From positions 1 through 64,000 of the forward strand of contig CAMNMC010000116.1 in NCBI GenBank assembly GCA_946544235.1: a stretch of 64,000 bases of DNA, read 5' to 3'. This DNA is from an uncultured Lachnospiraceae bacterium (lineage in GTDB: Bacteria; Bacillota; Clostridia; Lachnospirales; Lachnospiraceae). The notes below the pieces were generated by a model. It did not search any database, was not told the origin of the DNA, and saw only the letters and a program-made list of their open reading frames with translations. Both the position numbers and the translations under genes were made by a program. Below are positions 37,802 to 46,220 of this stretch, one piece after another. How positions within the stretch are numbered: the first letter of the stretch is position 1; every line of letters begins with the position of its first letter.

Positions 37802-38272
37802 TTACATCGCTCCAACCGCGCCCTTGACGAGGAAGCTGACAAGACCCATTATGATTCCTGCAAGGACAACACCGGCCATAGCAGCAGAGATGCTCTTCTT
37901 AAAATCCAGATCCAGGATACTTGCCGCAAGTGTTCCTGTCCATGCTCCCGTTCCCGGAAGAGGAATTCCTACGAAGAGAAAGAGTGCAAAATACAGTCCC
38001 TTTCCCGCCTTGGCCTTTAATTTCTCACCGCCGTGCTCACCCTTCTCCAGACAGAAGGTGAAGAATTTACCCGTAAGCTTCTTGTCCTTGCCCCAGATCA
38101 GGACCTTCCTTGCGAAAAAGAAGATGACAGGCACCGGAAGCATATTTCCGACTATTGCAACCGCATAGGACAGCGGCATATTGAGACCGAAGCCCACGGC
38201 ATAAGGTATCGCGCCCCTCAGCTCAATGAGAGGGACCATGGAAATAAAAAAAACCATAATATATTTGTTCAT
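37802..38272 (-). CDS. Small multidrug-export-type membrane protein (COG2426)
   Basis: Integral membrane protein of 156 aa with about four helices, of the Sm_multidrug_ex family. The conserved start PLIELRGAIPYAVGFGL is clear, followed by GNMLPVPVIFFFARKVL and PLPGTGAWTGTLAASIL. Despite the family name, transport activity is not well shown. The ATG at 38272 has GGAG upstream. It follows the STAS gene by 22 bp and is likely the last gene of the P-type ATPase-phosphatase-STAS operon. Confidence 0.87.
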   Translation of the reverse strand: MNKYIMVFFISMVPLIELRGAIPYAVGFGLNMPLSYAVAIVGNMLPVPVIFFFARKVLIWGKDKKLTGKFFTFCLEKGEHGGEKLKAKAGKGLYFALFLFVGIPLPGTGAWTGTLAASILDLDFKKSISAAMAGVVLAGIIMGLVSFLVKGAVGAM

Positions 38273-38294
38273 TATCAATCAGTCTCCGATATAA

Positions 38295-38591
38295 TTATTC
38301 TATATTTAAAATGCCGGCAAATCCTGTCATAACAAAAACCCCCATGACTTCCGGACACACATTTCTGACAACCATCTCACCCTGCTCCTCCATGGTCTGC
38401 ATGGTTGTGAGTAATACTCGAAGACCGGCACTTGAAATATACGACAGATCGCTAAGATCAACGATCAGCTTTTCAACTCCTTCGAGAGCCGGCTCAATCT
38501 GCTCCTCAAACTCCGGGGCTGCCAGAGTATCAAGTCTTCCTTCAAGTTCAACCGTAAGTTCGGCTCCGTTTCTGTTCATTGTGGCATTCAT
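38295..38591 (-). CDS. STAS-domain anti-sigma factor antagonist
   Basis: Single STAS domain of 98 aa, SpoIIAA/RsbV type. The phosphorylatable serine is in SYISSAGLRVLL. Such proteins, when dephosphorylated, bind a GHKL anti-sigma kinase and free its sigma factor. The upstream gene encodes a SpoIIE-type phosphatase, the natural activator of this protein, but no RsbW/SpoIIAB kinase gene is here. GGAGGAATATTAA precedes the ATG. Confidence 0.93.
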   Translation of the reverse strand: MNATMNRNGAELTVELEGRLDTLAAPEFEEQIEPALEGVEKLIVDLSDLSYISSAGLRVLLTTMQTMEEQGEMVVRNVCPEVMGVFVMTGFAGILNIE

Positions 38592-38679
38592 TTAATATTC
38601 CTCCATTATTTTTATCACGATTTATGATCCGGCCATCCTGTCCGGAAGACCGGCAGATTGATCAAAACATTCGAAAGCC

Positions 38680-40422
38680 TTACAAATATTTAACAGCCAT
38701 CATTGTAAGGTCATCAAACTGCGGTGCTTCTCTGACAAAGCTCCTTACCGCATCGTTAACATTATGAAGCAGTTTTTCAGGAGAGCCATCCGGTTCATGA
38801 TTCAGTGCTTCAGTCAGTCTGTCCATTCCAAACATCTTATTGTCGGAATCGGTCGCCTCCGGAATACCATCAGTATATACAAAGACTGTGCTGCCACTCT
38901 CAAGAGAAAATTCATAATCCTTGTATTTTACCTTATTCAATCCACCTATAACAAATCCATGTTCATCCTTAAGGATCTCAAACCGACCTTCAGGACGACG
39001 TATCACAGGATATTCATGACCTGCATTTGAAGCTGTGACCTTTCCCGTTGATATCTCCAGTATTCCGAGCCATACCGTCACAAACATCTTCTGCTTGTTA
39101 TTCTTGCAGATGGTCTCGTTTGTTCTTTCAAGTACCTCATGAGGTGTCAGCCCCATCATTGCATAGTTATTTATGAGCATCTTTGACATCATCATGAAGA
39201 GTGCGGCCGGAACTCCCTTGCCGGATACATCTGCCATGACCATGGCAAGATGATCGTCATCTATAAAGAAGAAATCATAGAAATCTCCGCCGACTTCCTT
39301 CGCAGGTGTCATGGATGCATATATATCAAATTCCTTACGATCCGGGAAGGCAGGAAATACATTCGGAAGCTGTTCTGTCTGTATCTTTCTGGCCATATCC
39401 AGTTCTGCCGATACTCTCTCCTTTTCGCCGACCAGCCGGATATTATCCTCAGTATACTGGTCTATCTCCTTTGCCAGCCCGGCAATATCATCAGAGAGAC
39501 GGCCGAGCTCATTTCTAACATTCATTTCAGCCGTGGACTTTACTACGGCTTCGCTGTCCTTATCCTCCCTGTATTTCAGCACTATCCTCTGAAGCTTTGA
39601 AACAGGTGCTATAGCTTTTCTGTAGAGCAGTATTAGAAGGAGACTAATGGCGATCATCATGCCGCCGATACCGATCAAAAGTGCCTTACTGAGGGTGGTT
39701 CCCATTGTTTTCCTGAAATCATCCCATTTAAATACAATTCCCAGTAGCACTCTAAGTTTACCATTGTAATAAATCGGCTTGTATGCTATATAATAATTTC
39801 CTTTTTCCGGAAAATCCGTTGCCCTCTCAAAGAACATCTTTCCGGATCCGCTTTTTCTCATTTCCTTTACTACAGGACGATCTCCAAAATCATCAGAAAT
39901 ATACTCTCCCGCCATAATCGCAGATCCGCTTCTTCTGTAATCTGAAATGATCATGCCTGCATAATCTTCAGTCACATCTACGATAAAGAATTCCTCATAT
40001 CCGCTCTCTGTTCCATACTGCTGAGCATAAAAAACATAAGTCTGATAGTATCCCTTTGCGTAGTAAGCCTGAACTAAAGAAGACGCAGAATTCAGCCATT
40101 CGACCTCTGTTTTTAGCTCGTAGCTTTCATTGGCTGCATCCCAAAATGCTTCTTCCTCCTCCTTGGTGTAATCCTCCCGCATGTATACGGGATTCCTTTC
40201 CCAGGAGTCAAGATACCATTCCATCTCATCATCTTCTACGTAACTATATTCCTGATAATATGATTCAAGAAAGTATTCCATATGATCATTCTTAGCCTCA
40301 AGGAAGCCATCAACCGAGCTTTCATATACTGCCCAGACCATGACTACCAGCATAAGCATGAGTATCGGAAAGGTTATAAGGAGTACCTGCATAAGCAGTT
40401 TTCTGTTTTTCTTCTTTTTCAT
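38680..40422 (-). CDS. Membrane SpoIIE-type PP2C phosphatase
   Basis: Sensor phosphatase of 580 aa. One N-terminal helix (about 10-30), an external sensor region of about 220 residues, a second helix (about 245-270), a HAMP-like segment, a coiled-coil, and a PP2C domain (about 370-580) with FDIYASMTPAKEVGGDFYDF, MADVSGKGVPAALFM and FVYTDGIPEA metal-binding motifs. It should dephosphorylate the STAS protein next to it in response to an outside signal. Extra acidic residues in the sensor region (EEFFIVDVTEDY) may bind metal or cations. AGAAGGTG precedes the ATG. Confidence 0.93.
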   Translation of the reverse strand: MKKKKNRKLLMQVLLITFPILMLMLVVMVWAVYESSVDGFLEAKNDHMEYFLESYYQEYSYVEDDEMEWYLDSWERNPVYMREDYTKEEEEAFWDAANESYELKTEVEWLNSASSLVQAYYAKGYYQTYVFYAQQYGTESGYEEFFIVDVTEDYAGMIISDYRRSGSAIMAGEYISDDFGDRPVVKEMRKSGSGKMFFERATDFPEKGNYYIAYKPIYYNGKLRVLLGIVFKWDDFRKTMGTTLSKALLIGIGGMMIAISLLLILLYRKAIAPVSKLQRIVLKYREDKDSEAVVKSTAEMNVRNELGRLSDDIAGLAKEIDQYTEDNIRLVGEKERVSAELDMARKIQTEQLPNVFPAFPDRKEFDIYASMTPAKEVGGDFYDFFFIDDDHLAMVMADVSGKGVPAALFMMMSKMLINNYAMMGLTPHEVLERTNETICKNNKQKMFVTVWLGILEISTGKVTASNAGHEYPVIRRPEGRFEILKDEHGFVIGGLNKVKYKDYEFSLESGSTVFVYTDGIPEATDSDNKMFGMDRLTEALNHEPDGSPEKLLHNVNDAVRSFVREAPQFDDLTMMAVKYL

Positions 40423-40464
40423 TATCGCACCTTCTTTTCTCCGAGTAAGAACATGCTGCTAATC

Positions 40465-42912
40465 TTAACGAGATTCTTTGTGATTATCCTGATCCTTGTG
40501 TGTCTCCTGGTTTCCTATATTTGTGGCAAGCCACATCATGAGGGCTCCTGCGATCGCATACCCTATAGCGATGAGTATACCATTAAAACTTACCTTTGCA
40601 ATCATAAATACATTCCACAGTACGATCGTACTGAGTATCATGCCGATAACACATATTGCAAATACGATCTTCCTGTAACGATTGAACGGACTGATTATCT
40701 TCCAGAGAAGCACAAAACCTACAGATGAAAGAAGGAAGGTTCCGGCAACCCCGAGTTCATCCTCCGTAAGTCCTACGGCAGGTCCGAAGAAGGTTATACC
40801 TGCTATCAGCACAAAGGACAGGATTGACGCCGGAAGAGCACCCTTCAGTGTCCTCGTAATAAGTCTGCCTCGCTGCCTCTTCGTATTATTTTCCATGGCA
40901 AGCAGGAATCCCGGAAGCCCTATATTAAACATTGAAATAAGAGATATCTGAGTAGGTCTCATAGGATAATGCAGCGAAAGTATGATCGTGAAAAGTGCGA
41001 GCAGCAGGGAAAATATATTTTTGTAAAGGAAGAGTATGCCGGATCTTGTCATATTATTGATGATACGGCGTCCCTCCGAAACTATCTGCATCATGTGTGA
41101 GAAATCCGAATCAAGAAGTACAACCTGAGCTGCCTGTCTGGCCGCATCACTACCGCCGCCCATGGCGATCGAGCAGTCAGCCTCCTTCATGGCAAGGATA
41201 TCATTTACACCGTCTCCGGTCATCGCAACCTTCTGTCCGTTTCTCTTGATCGCCTCGATCAGGCTCTTCTTCTGCTCCGGCTTGACTCTGCCAAATACGG
41301 TATATCTCTGAACTGCTGCCAGATAATCGCCCTCTGTTTCAAGAGTTGTGGCATCAACGTAGTTCTCGGCGCCTTCAATATTTGCTGCAAGTGCAACCTT
41401 CGAAACCGTAAGAGGATTGTCTCCAGAGATAACCTTGATCATTACGCCCTGCTTGGCAAAGTAAGAAAAGGTCTCAGGCGCATTTTCTCTTATTTCATTG
41501 GCAAGGCTGACGAAGATAAGCGGTGTTGTTGATTCATTCTCTCCATTATCAATGTCTGCAGCCTGTGAAGCAGATCTGTTTACCGATACAAATGCAAGAA
41601 CTCTCTGCCCCTTGCCGGTGTATTCCTCTATCTTCTCCCTGTTCTCCCGGAGCTGCACCTTTGAAAGCAGGTATTCAGGAGCACCGAGACGATAGGTTTC
41701 AGTTTTGGTCTGGATCTCGGAATATTTTGTTGCCGATGAGAAAGGCATCATCCTGACAGCTGTCATAGCTGCCGGATCAAGAAAGTGTTCCCTGAGGGCA
41801 CACATGGTTATATTTGTATCCGGGATCGTGTGTATATATTTCGAAAGAAGACTGCTTAAGCCTTCAAGATCATCGGCATTGGTATTGTCCTTAGGGAGAA
41901 ATATGCCTGTGACCGTCATCACCTCATTGGTGATGGTTCCGGTTTTATCAACGCAAAGCACATCAACCCTAGCAAGCGTCTCAATACTCTTCATATCGTG
42001 AAGAAGAACCTTCTTCATGGCAAGTCTTGCAGCACTCATGGTAAGTGCAACGGTAAGCAGCAGATAAAGTCCCTCAGGGATCATACCTACAACCGCCCCG
42101 ACCATGGCAACGACGCCGTCCTCAAGAGTTCTGCCATTGATAACAACCGAATTAATGACCATAAGAATACCCACAGGTATGATAACAACACCTGCGATCT
42201 TGATAATGGTCTCTATATCTTTGATCATCTCGGATTTCTTATTCTTAACTTCCTTGGCCTTTGTAGTAAGCTTTGCGGCATAGGAATCAACTCCGACATG
42301 AGTGAGCTCTGCCATACACTCTCCGGAAACCACAAAGCTGCCCGACATGAGAGGGTCTCCCGCATCCTTTTCAATCTCATCTGCCTCACCGGTCAGAAGT
42401 GATTCGTTCACAGAAACCTTTCCACTCACAACCTCTGCATCTGCAGGAACCTGCTGCCCTGAAGAGATCAGTATCGTATCTCCCAGAACCAGCTTTTCAC
42501 TGTTGGTCTTAACCTTCACGCCATCCCTGATAACGGTATATTCCGCAACATCCAGAAGAGAAAGTGCATCGAGAACCTTCTTGGCCTTGAGCTGCTGAAC
42601 GATACCTATGATAATATTTGCTATAACTACCGGCAGGAAGGTCAGATTTCGTAAATATGCTCCAACGGCGATGATAAGGATAGAAAGGCCGAAAAAGATG
42701 GCATTGAAATAAGTCACGATATTACCGAAAAATATCGATGACACACTCTGAGATGACTGATTCGGCAGTTTGTTGGATTTTCCTTCCCTGGCTCTTTTCG
42801 CAGCCTCTTCAGTGGTAAGGCCTGCAGGAATTATAACCCGCGGTTTATTATTCAGATATTTTTTAGCTTTGAGTCTTTGCCTTTTTTGCTTTTTTCTGAC
42901 TTGATAACCCAT
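40465..42912 (-). CDS. P-type cation-transporting ATPase (CtpE-like)
   Basis: P-type ATPase of 815 aa. The phosphorylation motif is CVDKTGTITNE, the hinge is MTGDGVNDILAMKEADCS and the TGEADEIEKDAGD loop is present. The fourth-helix ion motif reads MIPEGLYLLL, PEGL rather than CPC, SPC or PEGLP-type, which fits the CtpE group linked to calcium uptake in mycobacteria, so ion is inferred only. No N-terminal metal-binding domain. Ends 42 bp before the SpoIIE phosphatase gene and probably shares a transcript with it. AGGGA precedes the ATG. Confidence 0.88.
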   Translation of the reverse strand: MGYQVRKKQKRQRLKAKKYLNNKPRVIIPAGLTTEEAAKRAREGKSNKLPNQSSQSVSSIFFGNIVTYFNAIFFGLSILIIAVGAYLRNLTFLPVVIANIIIGIVQQLKAKKVLDALSLLDVAEYTVIRDGVKVKTNSEKLVLGDTILISSGQQVPADAEVVSGKVSVNESLLTGEADEIEKDAGDPLMSGSFVVSGECMAELTHVGVDSYAAKLTTKAKEVKNKKSEMIKDIETIIKIAGVVIIPVGILMVINSVVINGRTLEDGVVAMVGAVVGMIPEGLYLLLTVALTMSAARLAMKKVLLHDMKSIETLARVDVLCVDKTGTITNEVMTVTGIFLPKDNTNADDLEGLSSLLSKYIHTIPDTNITMCALREHFLDPAAMTAVRMMPFSSATKYSEIQTKTETYRLGAPEYLLSKVQLRENREKIEEYTGKGQRVLAFVSVNRSASQAADIDNGENESTTPLIFVSLANEIRENAPETFSYFAKQGVMIKVISGDNPLTVSKVALAANIEGAENYVDATTLETEGDYLAAVQRYTVFGRVKPEQKKSLIEAIKRNGQKVAMTGDGVNDILAMKEADCSIAMGGGSDAARQAAQVVLLDSDFSHMMQIVSEGRRIINNMTRSGILFLYKNIFSLLLALFTIILSLHYPMRPTQISLISMFNIGLPGFLLAMENNTKRQRGRLITRTLKGALPASILSFVLIAGITFFGPAVGLTEDELGVAGTFLLSSVGFVLLWKIISPFNRYRKIVFAICVIGMILSTIVLWNVFMIAKVSFNGILIAIGYAIAGALMMWLATNIGNQETHKDQDNHKESR

Positions 42913-42996
42913 ATTTTTTCCCTTAAATACTTTAATTAACCTTTTTCACTGAAAATCAGTATAACCGACGCTTACGCCACTTTCAACCTTTTCTAT

Positions 42997-43028
42997 AATA
43001 AAAATAAAGCATGCCTCTCGCGGCATGC
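42997..43028 (-). terminator. Intrinsic terminator of the trx operon
   Basis: Stem GCATGCC/GGCATGC (43009-43015 with 43022-43028), 6-base loop, followed on the minus strand by TTTATTTTTATT. It ends the trxB transcript ahead of the ATPase gene. Confidence 0.82.
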
Positions 43029-43104
43029 ATCGCTTATATAAAAAGAAGCCCCTTCAACAGTGGACCATATGCCTCCGCTGCCGAAAGGGCACTGTATCTT
43101 TATT

Positions 43105-44013
43105 CTATAATTTATCTACATATCCACATGCCGCAAGAGCCGCAACCGCGCCGTCCGACGCAGCCGTAACCAGCTGTCTGACCTGCTTTGTCCTGCAGTC
43201 GCCGGCAGTGAAAAGTCCGGGTGTTCTGGTCATGCAGTCCTCGCCCGAAATGATATAACCGGCTTTATCGAGCTCTGCCAGCTCAGAAAATGCCTTATTG
43301 TCAGGCTCCTGACCGATTGCGATGAAAAGCCCTTCAACCGCTATATCCCTTTCTTCTCCGGTGAGTTTATTTTTTACTCTTACTCCGGACAGTCTGTCTT
43401 CACCCAGAAGCTCCGTAACCGTTGAATTAAGGACAAATTCTACATTCTCCTTCTTTTTAAGTGCGGCCAGACCTTCCTTCTCGCCACGGAATTCATCTCT
43501 TCTGTGGATCACATAAACCCTGCTGCAGTAATTCGTCAGGAACATTGCGTCCTCAATGGCTGTATTTCCGCCGCCGTTTACCGCAACAGCCTTGCCCTTA
43601 TAAAAGGCTCCGTCGCAGGTCGCACAATAAGAGATACCTCTTCCTGTGAGAGCATCCTCCCTCTCGATACCAAGGTGACGGTTCTTTGCTCCGGTAGCAA
43701 GGATGACGGATTTCGCTTCATAGGTTCCGCCGGAGGTTGTTATTTTAAATATTTTGTTTTCGTTTGTAACCTCAAGCACCTGCTCGAAGATAACTTCAGC
43801 ACCGAGCCCGGTCGCCTGCTCGTACAGTCCGGTTGCATAATCAAAACCGGAAATATTTTTTATACCGGGATAATTCTCGATCTCGGGTGTATTTACAATC
43901 TGGCCGCCATAGGTATAGCCCTCAAAGGCTGCCGTCTTCTTCCCGGCTCTCTGTCCGTATATCGCCGCCGAAAGTCCTGCCGGACCCGCGCCAACTATTG
44001 CTATATCATACAT
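43105..44013 (-). CDS. trxB: Thioredoxin reductase
   Basis: NADPH-dependent flavoprotein of 302 aa that reduces thioredoxin. It shows the FAD motif VGAGPAGLSAAIYG, the redox pair CATC in ISYCATCDGAFY, the nucleotide-binding GGGNTAIEDAMFL and a C-terminal FAD contact GLFTAGDCR. Length is usual. AGGAGG precedes the ATG. It follows trxA by 88 bp and ohrR-like gene on the same strand. Confidence 0.96.
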   Translation of the reverse strand: MYDIAIVGAGPAGLSAAIYGQRAGKKTAAFEGYTYGGQIVNTPEIENYPGIKNISGFDYATGLYEQATGLGAEVIFEQVLEVTNENKIFKITTSGGTYEAKSVILATGAKNRHLGIEREDALTGRGISYCATCDGAFYKGKAVAVNGGGNTAIEDAMFLTNYCSRVYVIHRRDEFRGEKEGLAALKKKENVEFVLNSTVTELLGEDRLSGVRVKNKLTGEERDIAVEGLFIAIGQEPDNKAFSELAELDKAGYIISGEDCMTRTPGLFTAGDCRTKQVRQLVTAASDGAVAALAACGYVDKL

Positions 44014-44101
44014 ATTACATCCTCCTGAACCGAAACCGGTGCAGTCATATCATGAGCATTTTCACTATAACTTACTGCACACTATGGTTCATAAAATATC
44101 A

Positions 44102-44413
44102 TTATGCCTTCAGCCACTCTGCGATTGCCGGCTTCGGTTTGAAGCCCACACTCCTCTTTGACTCCGCACCGTTCTCGAAAACGATAAGGCAAGGGATTGA
44201 GCTGACATTAAACTTAACGGCAAGATCCGTTGCATCATCAACATTTATTCCCACAAACTTAACCTCCGGAATCTCGTCCGCAAGCTGGTCAACAACCGGT
44301 GAGAGCATCTTGCACGGTCCGCACCATGATGCCCAGAAATCAACGAGCACCGGCTTATCACTCTTTAATACTTCCTCTTCAAACTGTTCAGGCTTTATCT
44401 GTAATGCTGACAT
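44102..44413 (-). CDS. trxA: Thioredoxin
   Basis: Thioredoxin of 103 aa with the active site WASWCGPCKML and the usual cis-proline in SSIPCLIVF. Reduces protein disulfides; recycled by the trxB product encoded next. AAGGAGG precedes the ATG. It lies 24 bp downstream of the MarR/OhrR-like gene. Confidence 0.97.
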   Translation of the reverse strand: MSALQIKPEQFEEEVLKSDKPVLVDFWASWCGPCKMLSPVVDQLADEIPEVKFVGINVDDATDLAVKFNVSSIPCLIVFENGAESKRSVGFKPKPAIAEWLKA

Positions 44414-44437
44414 ATCTTATTCCTCCTTAAAAATATC

Positions 44438-44911
44438 TTAATTTACATGCTTTAATATCTTGTGAAGCAGATCATACAGGGTCTTTGCTTCCTCAGGTTC
44501 GATGCAGATGCAGCTTCCGATCTCTTCAGGGATCCTGACTGCCTCCTCACGAAGCTCCATTCCCTTCTTAGTTACGGAAACCATGAGATTTCGCTCGTCC
44601 GACTTCTTTCTGTGTCTTGTTATATAGCCCTTCTGCTCAAGCTTTTTGAGAAGCGGCGTAAGGGTTCCCGAATCCAGAAAGAGCATCTCACCCATTTCCT
44701 TTACGTTGGTTTTTTTCTTCTCCCACAAAACCATCATGGCAATATATTGAGTATAGGTCAGATCGAGTCTGTCGAGAAGCGGTTTGTATTTTCTGATAAC
44801 CTCCTTGGAGCAGGCATACAGCGGGAAACACAACTGATTCTCCAGCCTGAGACATGCATAAACGTCATCCTTCTCCGCCTCTGTTTTATCTGAAATATGG
44901 TTATCCTCCAC
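44438..44911 (-). CDS. OhrR-like MarR-family redox regulator
   Basis: MarR-fold regulator of 157 aa with strong likeness to Bacillus OhrR: LENQLCFPLYACSKEV near the N-terminus carries the peroxide-reactive cysteine, then KYKPLLDRLDLTYTQY, and the winged helix GEMLFLDSGTLTPLL. OhrR represses organic-hydroperoxide genes until its cysteine is oxidised. Here the downstream genes are trxA and trxB rather than ohr. Start is GTG with AAGGTGG upstream. Its operator-like site overlaps its own promoter at 45017-45038. Confidence 0.9.
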   Translation of the reverse strand: MEDNHISDKTEAEKDDVYACLRLENQLCFPLYACSKEVIRKYKPLLDRLDLTYTQYIAMMVLWEKKKTNVKEMGEMLFLDSGTLTPLLKKLEQKGYITRHRKKSDERNLMVSVTKKGMELREEAVRIPEEIGSCICIEPEEAKTLYDLLHKILKHVN

Positions 44912-45016
44912 CTTACCACCTTCTTTCTAATCTATCTCCCTCAGCCGCCATAATAACGTGATCGTGTGGCATGAGGTTATATTCTTCCTTGTATTTCTGT
45001 TATTGATACGCATTTT

Positions 45017-45060
45017 AATTGTTTACAATTTAATTATACACAAATCATCTAAACTGTCAA
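45017..45060 (-). promoter_or_regulatory. ohrR-trxA-trxB promoter with overlapping OhrR-like operator
   Basis: Minus-strand promoter TTGACA (45060-45055), 16-bp spacer, TATAAT (45038-45033). The box TACAATTTAATTATA (45024-45038) differs at one arm position from the TACAATT-N-AATTGTA form known for OhrR, and covers the -10 and start. A second palindrome AATTGTTTACAATT (45017-45030) overlaps it. Repressor binding would block initiation. Confidence 0.82.
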
Positions 45061-45127
45061 CACCTTTTTCTTCATAAAAATATCTCAAATTTATTATTTC
45101 TTTATGGCAATTAATTCCATGTCATGG

Positions 45128-45239
45128 TATAATTTCTATTGTGGTGGTTCAGCATGGGGAGAGCCGCCATATGGGGTAAAAAACTATAGCTGTTTCCGGC
45201 CGGAAAGCCGCGAAAAAGCGTTATTGGAGGAGTATTCCT
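45128..45239 (+). promoter_or_regulatory. Promoter -10 and structured leader of the omega-amidase gene
   Basis: TATAAT at 45128-45133 is followed by a leader of about 100 nt. It can form GGTGGTTC with GAGCCGCC (8 pairs with wobbles, 45143-45174 region), a palindrome TTTCCGGCCGGAAA (45193-45206) and a CGC-A-rich-GCG hairpin, before GGAGGAG. I could not match it to a known riboswitch. The -35 is weak. The rest of the 328-bp divergent region holds the ohrR promoter. Confidence 0.5.
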
Positions 45240-46025
45240 ATGAAATTCAGACTTGCGTCCCTGCAGATGAATGTCATCACTGACAAGGACAGATGTATAG
45301 ATTATCTTGAAAAAAATCTTCAAAAACCGGAGCTTCGTGGTGTCGACGTACTGACACTTCCGGAGATGTTCTGCTCACCTTATCAGAGTTCTGCTTTTCC
45401 TGAATATGCTGAGCCCGAAGGCGGCGAGATGTGGCAGGCAATGTCGGAACTTGCCAAGAAATACCGCATCTATCTTTCAGCCGGTTCAATGCCTGAGAAA
45501 ACTCCCAACGGAAAGATATACAATACTGCATATGTTTTTAACCGTGAAGGTCACCAGATAGCCAAGCACAGAAAGGTGCATCTTTTTGATATTTCGATCA
45601 TGGGAGGGCAGGTATTTAAAGAGTCCGACACACTCACTGCCGGCGATTCCATAACAACCTTTGAAACTGAATTCTGCACTATGGGACTCTGTATCTGCTT
45701 CGATATCAGATTTCCTGAAATGTTCCATTCCATGGTATGGAGAGGAGCCAAGGTGATCCTTGTTCCCGCATCCTTCAACATGACGACCGGTCCGGCTCAC
45801 TGGGAGCTTCTGTATCGTGCGAGAGCCGTCGACAATCAGGTTTATATGGTCGGCACAAGTACAGCGAGAGATTATGCAAGCAGCTATATTTCTTATGGCA
45901 ATTCTCTCATCGTTGATCCGTGGGGCAGAGTTCTCGCCCGTCAGGACACGGCAGAAGGCGTAAATGTTATTGAGATCGACACGGACGAGGTAAATCGCAT
46001 ACGAAGCGAGATGCCTGTGCTGTAG
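45240..46025 (+). CDS. Carbon-nitrogen hydrolase, omega-amidase-like
   Basis: Nitrilase-superfamily amidase of 261 aa. The catalytic triad segments are TLPEMFCSPY (Glu), KHRKVHLFDI (Lys) and GLCICFDIRFPEMF (Cys). It resembles Nit2/YafV-type omega-amidases that deaminate alpha-ketoglutaramate or related keto-amides to give 2-oxoglutarate, so it likely serves methionine salvage or amino-acid transamination repair. GGAGGAG precedes the ATG. It is monocistronic on the plus strand, divergent from the ohrR operon. Confidence 0.92.
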   Translation: MKFRLASLQMNVITDKDRCIDYLEKNLQKPELRGVDVLTLPEMFCSPYQSSAFPEYAEPEGGEMWQAMSELAKKYRIYLSAGSMPEKTPNGKIYNTAYVFNREGHQIAKHRKVHLFDISIMGGQVFKESDTLTAGDSITTFETEFCTMGLCICFDIRFPEMFHSMVWRGAKVILVPASFNMTTGPAHWELLYRARAVDNQVYMVGTSTARDYASSYISYGNSLIVDPWGRVLARQDTAEGVNVIEIDTDEVNRIRSEMPVL

Positions 46026-46046
46026 CGATCCGGCATTATGTCATAT

Positions 46047-46074
46047 TTGTAAACGATATTAACCACATTATAAT
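46047..46074 (+). promoter_or_regulatory. Promoter of the EF-G-like gene
   Basis: TTGTAA (46047-46052), 16-bp spacer, TATAAT (46069-46074). Transcription should start near 46081, at the edge of the long inverted repeat. Confidence 0.75.
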
Positions 46075-46080
46075 GTCACA

Positions 46081-46220
46081 GATTCACGTATATATGTGCC
46101 TCCCGCGACACAGCCTATCCGGTATGATGGATACTATTGAACGTGCAGAGACATGTATATACGTGAATAACCAACGTTTTGATGTGGATAAATATAAGAA
46201 AAATACACGGAGGTGGTTAC
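46081..46220 (+). promoter_or_regulatory. Candidate structured leader RNA of the EF-G-like gene
   Basis: The predicted 140-nt leader begins with ATTCACGTATAT (46082-46093), whose exact complement ATATACGTGAAT is at 46157-46168. The 63-nt interior can form TATCC-N8-GGATA and other small stems. The ribosome site GGAGGTGG lies after the closing stem. No known riboswitch consensus recognised. Confidence 0.6.
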
